A stretch of DNA of 64,000 nt from Zygnema cylindricum (taxonomy: Eukaryota > Streptophyta > Zygnematophyceae > Zygnematales > Zygnemataceae): positions 97,117-161,116 of the forward strand of contig JBBHKE010002879.1 in the NCBI GenBank assembly GCA_037447655.1, in the 5' to 3' direction. Positions 47,156 through 56,722 of this stretch are shown piece after piece; within the stretch, counting starts at the first letter, position 1; each line of letters opens with the position of its first letter. The notes under the pieces are model-generated. The model was not told the origin of the DNA, did no database searches, and saw only the letters and a program-made list of their open reading frames with translations. The translations under genes were made by a program, and so were the position numbers.

Positions 47156-47897
47156 CGTCTAATCAAACGGCTGAATGGCAGCAGCGATGACAACCAACAA
47201 CAAAATGTGAGAAACAAAACGAAACGTTGTATGTGCTTTCCTCGTACTATACGCGCATTATACGGAAAAAACCATACAGCACGAGTATAGTACAGCAAAA
47301 CAAAATATAGCATTTCCAATTGTTTTCATTGAACCAAGTACAATATAGCATTGAACCAAGTACATTATTCTCGACCCATGCTCCAGTTACCGACACAGCA
47401 AACATGCCCACCAAACACAGAGGAAGAGGACCAGAATGGAGGACTATCCAACATGAATAAAAAAAAAAGAGAAGGTTTCACAGCGTGAAACAACTACCAA
47501 GGAACCGTAAAACTTGCTATTCTATTCCATCAACACCTTTACTGATCAAGTTTGGTGCTTTATTACGTGCACTCTTGCGAAGAGGAATGATGTCGAAAAC
47601 CCTTTAGTTCCAAAGATGTAAAACTGCATCAACAAATTAGAGAAGGTCAGTCAGGCTTTGCTCCAATTCAAGGTGAAAATTTTCAGGCATCATTAGCATC
47701 AATAAACAAACAGTAATCACACAGTACGCTATTCCTAGAGTTGATGCGAGTAATCACAGTAATCGCATAGAACACTGCGCAAATTGTGCATTTTTCTGTA
47801 CAATTACTGCCTGTTGCACCAGTAATCGCGGATGTGTAACTACCACATGATTCGCTGCCGGTTTTCTTTCTCCTCTGACCATAAAACAAAGTTAATA
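47156..47897. other. Intergenic stretch, nothing recognised
   Basis: AT-rich sequence without a supported gene. Confidence 0.4.
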
Positions 47898-47957
47898 CCA
47901 CTCATTGCTGTTTGCAGAACACTAATTCCACTCATTGCTGTTTGCAGAACACTAATT
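47898..47957 (+). repeat. Exact tandem duplication, 30-bp unit
   Basis: ccactcattgctgtttgcag... is present twice in a row with no mismatch seen. Confidence 0.9.
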
Positions 47958-48338
47958 CTTACTGTTCAAAAAGAGCAACCTCAGCTGAATTAGAACTAAC
48001 AACAGTAATATAATCCCCACCCTCATAATTTCTTTGCTCTAATAACCTTGCACAATGTATAGATCAAGTTTATCTCTAAAAGTAAGTAGGAAAAGACTGG
48101 AAACATCAGACGCAAAGAAAGAAAGAAGACCAGAGCCATGATGGTCATGGTCATCAATGACCGAAGAGATTCAAAAACTTCATCCACCAAACCAAGACAC
48201 TTGAAGCAAATAAAAGAAAAGGAAAGAAAAGCCCAAGAGCAGATAACCACAATGCAAAAGTAGATCAGCTCGAATCAATGTCTCACAATAATGCCCAATA
48301 TTTCATGCTCTGGATTGAGAATGCTCATCCTTGAACTA
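47958..48338. other. Intergenic stretch with one hydrophobic short frame
   Basis: A 75-codon minus-strand frame (48250-48023) encodes a hydrophobic peptide with two possible membrane segments. There is no homology or splice support, so it is not called as a gene. Confidence 0.25.
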
Positions 48339-48468
48339 CAACGTGAACACTAATAACTTTCTATGTTTTTTTGCCACTTAAATCACAAATGCACTCAAAT
48401 GCGTAAGTCCAGAGAAAAGTTGATTTAAGTGGCAAAAACAACACTGACGATAATAACGATTCACAGAG
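48339..48468. mobile_element. Short TIR element relative
   Basis: The left end 'caacgtgaacactaataac' and right end 'gataataacgattcacag' are TA-flanked. The interior 'gccacttaaatcac' and its inverse 'gatttaagtggc' form a hairpin, matching the second inner type. Confidence 0.65.
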
Positions 48469-48470
48469 TA

Positions 48471-48673
48471 CACCACGAATCCTTACAAGCGTTGATTAGA
48501 CTAATTTGGTGCCGTTTCTTTTTTCCCTCTGACCACAAAATAGTGTTAATAAAACTACATTTAATTTTCTTAACGCTAACACTTTAAGCGGTGCAGGAAC
48601 AGCCACATCATTCGCAACTGAATTAGAGTAGATCCCGGTAATAAAAACCCCACATTAATAACGATTTACAATG
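48471..48673. mobile_element. TIR element relative, abutting the previous one
   Basis: It starts CACCACGAATCCTTACAAGCG and ends TTAATAACGATTTACAATG, with TA at 48469-48470 and 48674-48675. It shares the left TA with the right flank of 48339-48468. Confidence 0.65.
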
Positions 48674-49165
48674 TAGCTATAGCTTAAAAAGAAAACTCGC
48701 TGGAACCCAACAAACCAGCAGGGAAACAAGACATCCAATTATTTGTATGCCAAAATATTGTTAAAGAACGACATCTCTATTTGTGAAAATACTTCAAACA
48801 AAACTGTGAAAAAAAGAACAAAACTTGAAGGAACTTGTATGTAACCTTTCCAACCTCACATAAGCCCTCTTCCTTCTATTGTGGACCAGATTTTATGAAT
48901 TAAGCTTCTGGATTGGCACACAACTTAATGGAATAGCAAAACCGTACAACACAACCACAAACTTTGGCATTCACGTGAACAGTTAACCAATTACGCTGAT
49001 TACTCCAGCAAAGGTTTCAAGTTCTTCACAATTGATGCGATGACAAAATCACAAAATCACAAAAAAACAGAAAAACAGACTCAGGGTGCCATGAAGGTGC
49101 CCTTACAGGTCCTGAGCTTGATTGATTTTGACCAGATAAGGGATAATATGAACGCATCGGAAGTT
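48674..49165. other. 3' flank of Rsm22
   Basis: Downstream region of the minus-strand Rsm22 gene. No separate gene is recognised. Confidence 0.4.
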
Positions 49166-52100
49166 TTACAGGGGCCAGAGGTCTCCCCACTTTGCTCTAC
49201 GAGCAAAACGATAGTCCATTTTTCGACTCCTGTGAGTTATGATGTGACGTTGCAACTCTCCTCGTTTTCCTTCCTGTGAAGTAGCACAGCACATATCCAA
49301 CAAAACATGCGCCCCTCTTCGTCGCGGAGCCCTCACTATCCGAGACCATCCACTATTTATCTCAGGGACTGCACGCTCCTCCTCCTCCTCCTCTTCCTCC
49401 TCCTCCTCCTCTTCACCCCCCCCCTCATCCTCATCATCCTGCTCCTCCTCATCATCCTGCTCCTCCTCATAATCATCATCGTCTTCTTCGTCGTCGTCCT
49501 CTTCTTCATCCTCGTCCTCGCCATACTTCCCGCCACTTCTCTCGTCACCTCTCTGGTGGTGATAATCCTCCATATCCCCATTTCCATCTGCTCGACCTCG
49601 AATGCCTTTTGGCTCCTGATGATGTCCTTCACCATCATCACCTCTGTTTCTCTCCCCATCTAGACTCTTGCCTCGAGATTCAGATCCATTAACATCTTGA
49701 TGCACAGAAACGTCATTCTCTCTTTCTCTCTTCCTGTTCTCATCTGACCCCTCAATGCCTGTAGATGCTTCTACCATCATCTGCTCTTCTTGGGGGTTGC
49801 TCTTGCGATCTGATCTTAGGGCCTCCATAAGATGTTTCATATATTCGCCTGACCAGCAGTTAACTTGAAAGCAATCAGTCTGAGTTCATGGAGGTTTTGT
49901 GATGAGAAGTTAAGAATTTACCTTAGCTATTTATGCTTTATATATATATACGTCTGAGAGACAGAGAGCTTATAAGCTATCAGCCAGGGCTCATGCAGGT
50001 TTTGTCAGGAGGAAAGTTACGAATTTTCCTTAGTAATTTCTGTAACACATGGTGACACATTGCATGGCAGTTATTCACACCAATGTACCCATGTACGGTG
50101 TTCACTTGCAAATTGTAGTCTGCTTACCATGCTTTATTTTGACGGATTTTTGTATAGTCTTCAAGTCCTTTGTACGCCGCTCGATCTGGTCCAGATTCGC
50201 CAAAGGAGACTCTTTTCTGCAAGTCCATGTACTCAATTATAACAACGTTAAAATAATAATAATAAATAACTATAATAAAAAAAATAATAATAATAACAAT
50301 AGCATAGCATCTTTGGAGGACAGGGAGACGAGAGCCAATTCGAGCACAGACATACCAAAAGAACTACAAGGGGCAAACCTCTGCATCACTAAATTCTTCA
50401 AAAAACAATTTAGACTTTTGCTCATTTTCCTTCAGCATGTGCTTACAGATAGCAAGAAGCAGAAAAGGACAGATACAGTTTCAAGTTGATATCATGGAAA
50501 ATGAATGGCCATATTAATAAAGGGCAAATAATTGTAGTCCTAAGCAGATGCATTAGTGAAGGATTGCAAACGTTCTCATGCAGACATGGGCTTGCTCAGG
50601 CGTCTACCTCAGAGGAACATATTACTTTTGGACCAACGTACACTGAGAAATAGACTTACATTGGGCGCACCCCTCTCCGAAGCACGACAAACGAAAATTT
50701 TTCATCTTCATACTGAGGAAGAAGAGTTCCTGCGGCTTTCTGCACATAACCCCATCGCCTCAACAATTGATGTTTCTCATTCCATTGCTATAAGGCCCCT
50801 CCCTCCCTCCCTCCCTCCCCTTTTCACCTCTCTCTCTCGCTTCACCTCCGACTCTCTTCCTCCCTCAATTTGCCTCCACCACCTCCCTCTCTCTCCCCCT
50901 CCCGCCACCCCTCTCTTTCTCTCTCTCTCTCTCCCTCTCTTACGAATAGAAACAACCTTTGCATCCTTACACACTAGAAACACAAGATACATGCGACTGC
51001 TTTACACAAAAGCTCTAACAAGGGCCTATGCACTAGTCACTCCTCGGTTCCAGTATGACATTCACCAGGAACTTGAGCCCAACCTTTGCTATACGCTGAA
51101 TCTCACTGCGCTGGAGTCGCTGCACAAAATGACACCAACTTTTTGTTCCCTCCATAGGACAACGCCCATCATGCGGACACTGTTCCAAAAACATGTAGTA
51201 TCATTAGGGTCTGACACACATGCACCGCTCAACGCTGATGATTAGTTTTAGAGAGGTATTAGAATTAACTACAGTAACTTACCTTTTGCCAAATGGTTCA
51301 TTATGGGCCAAGTAACAAAAAAGTGTTAGTAACTCTAAATTGTGAATTGAGGTAAACAAAAGCCCATACCTGACGTAGTGTAATTAATGCTAATCCACCA
51401 TACCAACCAAAACTAGCTGCTTCAATTCGCTCACTCATTATTTCGACACCTTCCTGTACGCTGATGTCCTATGGTTCACAGTTTTTGAAACCACACATCA
51501 GAAAAGAGAGAGACGAGGGGGGATATGATGGTGGGAGGAGGGAAAATGATCGGTAAGCAAGAAGATGGACAGTTAGGGGGAGGGGGAGGCGTACAGATAG
51601 AGAGGTAGGGGTAGAAGTTCGGGTAGGGGTAGAGGGAGGGGTAGAGGTAGGAGTAGGAGCAGGAGTAGGGGTAGAAGTAGGAGTAAGGGGAGGGGTAGAG
51701 TCATGGGTAGGGGTAGGGGTACGGGTAGAGGTAGGAGAAGTAGTGGGAGAGGCTGGTCTATATCCCAAAGACCCTACTTATTCATATTACCTCCTCCCCT
51801 TTTTTCTCTCCCTCTCTCTCTCTCTTTGACTTTTTTTTTTTATTTTTTTTTAGGAATTTGAATTGTGGAAAAGTAAATTGAGTGAAGAAGATCAAATTTC
51901 TGCAAAAGGGTTTTTTTCGGTGATTCGAAGACCCGAGAGTTTGGGTATAAATGGGGGTGGAGGGAGAGAGAAAGACATGAAAATAGTTCCGTACAGCGTG
52001 GAATACGCCGAAAATTTGAAAAAAGCGCATTTTTTTTTGAAAAAAGGGGCGGAAGCTGCCCGGAATCCAAGGTCAGGCAAAAAAAAGGAGGGGGGTTGGG

Positions 52101-55100
52101 AGAAGAAAAAATGAGGAAGAGGAGGGGGAGGGATAGGAGAGGAGGGAAAGGGGAGGAAAGGAGAGGGAGAGAGAAGAGAGGTGGAGAGGGGGGATGGGGA
52201 GGGGGAGGGGGAGGGAGAGGGGGGGAGAGGGGGAGGGGGAGGGTAGCGGCAGGGAGAGGGGGAGGGAGAGGGGGAGGGGGAGGGAGAGGGAGAGGGAAGT
52301 GGGGGACGGAAAGGAAAACTAAAACTTACAGGAGCCACAACATGCGCACCCATTGGATAGTCTTCCCGCCTATCCACATTTGTACCCTTCTTACGTAGTG
52401 CCTGCACAATGGTCCTGAAATGCCTCAGATATGCAACAAGGTCTTTCTTCATTTAATAATAACCGTGCTTCCAAAGCTTCCATTCATGCTATACTGCATA
52501 TTCTATGGTGTCGGGCTAAGCACACAAGCTTTGAGTCCATTAATGTCATTCAAGTTATTATTTCTTGCTGCCAATAGCCCACCTTAAGTTCTTGTTGCAA
52601 GATCTGTGCGCGTGCATCTGCCACTAACTGCCAGCCTTTTGGATTTCCTGGTTCCACCAACACCTGCAATTTCAATTACCAGATTCAGCCTTAACCGACA
52701 CACTGCTTCAATTTTTTTTCAAATGATACAATCATTGGAGAAGCAGCATTGATTATTCGGTGGCTTTCAGCACAGAGCTTCTCAAAAAAGGTTTGCAGAA
52801 GACCTCAAAAACATTCAACAAGAACGAAATAAGTTCAAAAATTGATTGTTTGGTTGTAAAGAAGTATTATAACAAAAATTGAATATTTATCAGATAATGT
52901 AAGATCAAATCAACATAAACAGAAATGCCGGTATGGTTGTGTGGCCTGATTTCAAGCAATAGACCGCTTTGAAGGGCTCACCAGCATGTCACGAGTATGC
53001 CCCCATAGCCTCCTGACAATGTTTTGGCATTCCTCGTCTTCTAACTCCCCAAGTGAATAACTCTACAAACCAAAAGCTCAACGTAACATGTTACCAAAGG
53101 GGGTTAACGGAAATCAAAAAGGCCCTTGCACAAGCATCGTCTACTTTTAAAACTACAGCAGCGTCTGTAAATACTGCCTGCTGGAGCAAGCAGTCACCTA
53201 CCAAATTATGCCTTTTCAAAACTAGTCATCATCCAAACAAGGCACATGCAGAACCTCCCCCTCCCCCTCCCCCAAAAAACAACCAAAATCTTTTATGACA
53301 AATAAAATTAAATAAAGATATAATCCGGCATGGTTTACACACAAGGTGAGAAAGGTGATAACACGACATGACAACATAAAAAAACAGTAAAACAGAAAGA
53401 AACATGACGTTTTGTTTGTCAACACGAGTAGGTTGTATAAAAGCTACATCAAACTGGCAATAAAACTGGAGAGGATCAAACTGGCCAGACTTGTTCACAA
53501 GAGATTATCCAAAGCAGTGCAGGACTAGCACTAAAATGTTTTGTATTGGTCCAAGCAGATTCACAACGGTAGTAGAGAATACACACTGATTGTATGTGTT
53601 TAATATTGCCGATAAGTTGCTTTGTCAGTAACATATCTGATCAGAAGGGTTTTACATCTAAAACCTTGCTCAACATGAAAATATCATCTTGCTTGACTGC
53701 TAAAGTGTGTGCTTGAGTAATATTTGATTACTATACATAGACTGAAACAAACATATCCATTTTTATGTCTGCCACAGAGATGTCGTTAACAGATGCCAGC
53801 AACACAACATTGACCAATATTGAGTATTTAAAAATCAGTCTACGGCCAATGTACAGTTAATAGCAAGTCAGTGATCAACTCTTGGTTCCACAAGATACCA
53901 TTGCATAGATGCAAACTTTCTATTCCGAGTGTACAAAATTTGGGCTCCACATTCTCCACACGTAGTCATGGCTTCAGTGCACTTATCCAGCATTATCAAG
54001 AAAATCCCCATCATACATACGAAAGTCCCATTCATTGCATGAAGTCAGTTTGTTCTTCATATACTAGGCAAATCTTTCATGAATCCTTTCTGACAATTTT
54101 CCTTTCCTCGGAAGATTGCCAAGAGATTGCCATATATCAAACAAGTATTACATGAATAGAGCAATCAAATGGATATAGTGGCAAGCTGCGGTAGATGTCT
54201 AACAAGTTTGCATAAATTGTAAAAAACCTATAGATACTCCTGAGCTTATACGTAAGTAGCAAATGATGAAATACAACATCAAATCCAAGGAAAAAAAATT
54301 CAGACCCCTTGTTGAAGATGGAAAGCAATCTAGTTGAAGCCCTGCAAAAACACTCTTATCTGCGCAAGTGGACAAGGCTGTTGACCGTTATGTGAGCTTA
54401 CCGCAATAACAAGGTTAAATAGACGCTTATCTCCTCGTAGCACTCGAGATGCTGCATCAAGAGTTTGGAAATACTGTGGCTTTGGCATCTCAGGATTGTC
54501 TGCCCCCTCCCCATCCCCCAAATTTGGTGAGTTAAACTAAAATATCAAGCAGGAATACAAACAACTACAACAGTGCAGCAACAAATGACATTTAAGCTCT
54601 CTCCAAAATTCACCTTGCAACAACTGAGAGCACAGATCGGTCATAGCACGTGCCGGTTCAACAGCAACCACACGTGGAGCACTATCGGGCCATGCTCCCT
54701 GCGCAGCCCTGCAACAGTACCAGCCTTCTCAGGTCCTTCGAATGCCCACAAATGCTGTAATAAGCACATAGGCAATCCAAAATGCTGAAGCAAGCTTTAA
54801 AACATTGCAAAACGCTTTAGTTTTGGCCATTGCAAAGTGCTACAGTAAGCATTTAAAAATTGCAAAATGGCTTTGCTTGGCGGCACCATCCAACAAGCAC
54901 AATGGACATTGAGAATAAGGCACTTCCCAGAGTCAACACCTACCAGATCGCCGTCCCAGGACCTGTTCCAAAATCCATTATTGAGGAGGGATGGAAGTCT
55001 GGCAGACGTGTTTTCAACTGCAGCTCCCTCCACCACGAGGTTTTCTCAGACAAGCTTATTGCTCCATACGCATTGCAAGATGGTTTATGTCAAAACCCGT

Positions 55101-55896
55101 GTTTGCTCTAATCTCAGTGACTCTAAAAGTTTGAACATTGTTGAGTCCCAGCTTTTCCATCGACGAATAATCTGCCAAAATTCTCAAAGTTACATAGAGA
55201 TTTTATGCAAACATATTGGTCAAGTACTTTCAAAATAGTTCTGTCGCCTCAGCAAAGGCCGTATTATCTTAAAAGCAAAAGTTTATATTTACGGGAATTA
55301 TACCTCTTGAAATATTCTGAGCAGGGCAGCATATGATGAAGGCATCCGAGCTGCCATATATGCTGCGGAAGCGGTTTCATGATACTCTGGGGCTGGCCCT
55401 TTCCCGGGTTTAAGCAGCTGTGATATCATCCTGCCTGTCTCTTCCCAGGGTTCAAGGTTGGCATCTTTATTCTCTGGAGGACCTTGATTTTTCGCTTTGC
55501 CAATGGGCCACCCACTGCTCCTCGCCCTCATTATCTCAGTAAGTCTTACAACATCTCGTCGCAAGTTCCGAGTGGGGGAATCTGAAGATTTTCAAAATCA
55601 GAAAAGCCAAATGAGCACTCCTCGGACTGAAGCTTGCCGAGCCCCAAATAGAGAAAGACATCAGAGTGCAACAATGATCAAAGTAGCGATTATGAGGCAG
55701 TGTAGAGCATTTTACCTTCTAAAGCAGCTTTTATAGACTTTTGCAGACGGGAGGGCAGACAAATTTGTCCAAGGCTAACTGCTCCTGCTCTACGTAAAAC
55801 ACGCTCTGGTTGTCTAGCAACTTCTAGCTCTATCTCTGATGATAAACCAGGCATTAGGACCTTTTTTGCCAGATGCCCTGATTTTCTGAAAGCCAT
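49166..55896 (-). CDS. RSM22: Mitochondrial ribosome assembly factor Rsm22/METTL17 family, 12 exons
   Basis: Exons 55896-55716, 55581-55304, 55017-54944, 54708-54614, 54499-54402, 53062-52982, 52663-52583, 52401-52330, 51179-51084, 50739-50660, 50216-50128 and 49848-49166 total 1908 nt (635 aa), in phase throughout. Recognised parts: AARMPSSYAALLRIFQE, then a SAM-binding motif (MDFGTGPGTAIW), VAVEPARAM, LVIASYSLGELED, VLVEPGNPKGW, the cysteine cluster GAHVVAP-CPHDGRCP with a third Cys in SWCHF, YEDEKFSFVVLRRG and the C-terminal GWSRIVRAPRRRGAHVLLD...WGDLWPL. The human METTL17 counterpart binds an Fe-S cluster through such cysteines and helps build the mitochondrial small subunit. The last exon carries a very long Asp/Glu run (about residues 485-560) before the conserved C-terminus. 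The N-terminus is basic but short, so an upstream targeting exon is possible. Confidence 0.94.
50246..50306 (+). repeat. (AAT)n-rich microsatellite
   Basis: AATAATAATAA units in an Rsm22 intron. Confidence 0.8.
50796..50942 (+). repeat. CT-rich microsatellite in Rsm22 intron
   Basis: CCCTCCCT and CTCTCTCT units between exons 50739-50660 and 51179-51084. The plus-strand frame 50556-51245 across it is a shadow. Confidence 0.85.
51370..51468 (-). other. Exon-like 99-nt segment of unknown identity in Rsm22 intron 8
   Basis: Read on the minus strand it has an acceptor (AACCATAG), 33 open codons (starting DISVQEGVEIMSERIEAASF, then GWYGGLALITLRQ) and a donor (GTATGG). Length and phases (0/0) would let it splice into Rsm22 without shifting frame, but it would split the conserved VAP-CPHDG motif. 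I do not recognise the family. It could be a cassette exon or a captured exon of another gene. Confidence 0.4.
51500..51765 (+). repeat. Purine-rich GGTAG/GGGTAGA array in Rsm22 intron 8
   Basis: Units like ggggtaggggtagaggtagg over about 230 bp. Confidence 0.85.
51854..52071 (+). pseudogene. Isolated exon of dipeptidyl-peptidase III (plant Nudix hydrolase 3/DPP III type), antisense in Rsm22 intron 8
   Basis: On the plus strand a T-rich acceptor (ttttttttag at 51853) is followed by 218 nt open in one frame, ending at a possible donor (AAG/GTCAGG at 52072). The translation contains EFELWKSKLSEEDQ, GFFSVIRRPESLG and IVPYSVEYAENLKKA. This closely follows the start of the DPP III domain in plant NUDT3-type proteins. 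No other exon of that gene is visible on either side, so it appears to be an orphan captured fragment or the remains of a nested gene. Identity is from memory of the family, not a search. Confidence 0.6.
52083..52313 (+). repeat. Long polypurine tract in Rsm22 intron 8
   Basis: About 230 bp almost purely G and A (GGGGAGGGGGAG units) between the orphan DPP III exon and Rsm22 exon 8. On the Rsm22 RNA strand it is a polypyrimidine run. Confidence 0.9.
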
Positions 55897-56722
55897 GCCT
55901 AGTCCGTTTCCTTGCTCTCTCTGGCTCTAGGATAAAGACAAAGGTAAAAAAAATTGCCCTAAAACCTCTCAAGATGCTCTCTAAAGCCTCACTTCTTGTT
56001 CAACTATCGCCAGATTTTTTTTTGGATGAATTAAGCAGTGTTTCCGTTATCCTGCGTTCCTTTGAGAGAGTGTCCCAATATAAAAGGTAATAAAAATTAC
56101 TACGAAGAGGTAAGACGAAATCCTGTTGAAATGTCAACAAGCTACTGGGGGCAAGTTCTAAAATCCTGAGGCCAAAAAATGAACGCGAATTCAATGTTTG
56201 CGACAATCTGTTGCAAGAAACTTGTTAATTATGACTACTTCAGTTTCGATCTACTAATACGAGCTGATCGGAATTGTTGTTCTTGCTGTAGAAAGTAAAA
56301 ACGCAGTGAAATATGAGTAAACAACAGGGGCATACTTGACGTGAGGCTTCTATTCATCTCTTTCCGTGACGTAAAAACTTCTGAAACCAAATTTCATTGT
56401 TACGGTTTGAACCTCGATTGCTCGCTTAACAATGCACCATATTTCGTTAAGAGATATCGCGTCCTCGGGACGAAATTTCAAATTTGCCGTTGCCAAAATT
56501 CAAACGGTTTCTGTTTTTATATTGCAGTGTTTTTTTGTTTCCTGCAAATTCAGAAGAAAAACACTGAACGCTGTCCGACCTCTTGTCTGCGAGCTTGCAA
56601 AGAGCATTCTTTCAATTAACTTAAACAGGAATAATTTGTCATCGCAGGAACTTTTAGAAGTGAAGGAAATGATGGAAACTTTTTCTATAAGTGAGACACC
56701 CGGGAGCACCGACAGTCACGAT
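55897..56722. promoter_or_regulatory. Shared divergent promoter region of Rsm22 and Nup107
   Basis: About 826 bp separate the two start codons, which point away from each other. A minus-strand frame at 56206-56000 could hold an additional Rsm22 5' exon (possible acceptor tttatccTAG before 55915), but no donor fits clearly. A plus-strand open frame from 56432 runs into Nup107 exon 1 and may be leader or extra N-terminus. No clear TATA box. Confidence 0.55.

Noticed and set aside
50556-51245. 229-codon plus-strand frame
   Set aside because: It spans two antisense Rsm22 exons (50660-50739, 51084-51179) and a CT microsatellite, so it is a shadow.
51854-52071. A complete nested DPP III gene
   Set aside because: No further exon, zinc-binding HELLGH-type motif or Nudix box is visible on the plus strand around it.
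51892-52452. 186-codon minus-strand proline-rich frame
   Set aside because: It combines Rsm22 exon 8, the polypurine array and the antisense DPP III piece. Only 52330-52401 is coding on that strand.
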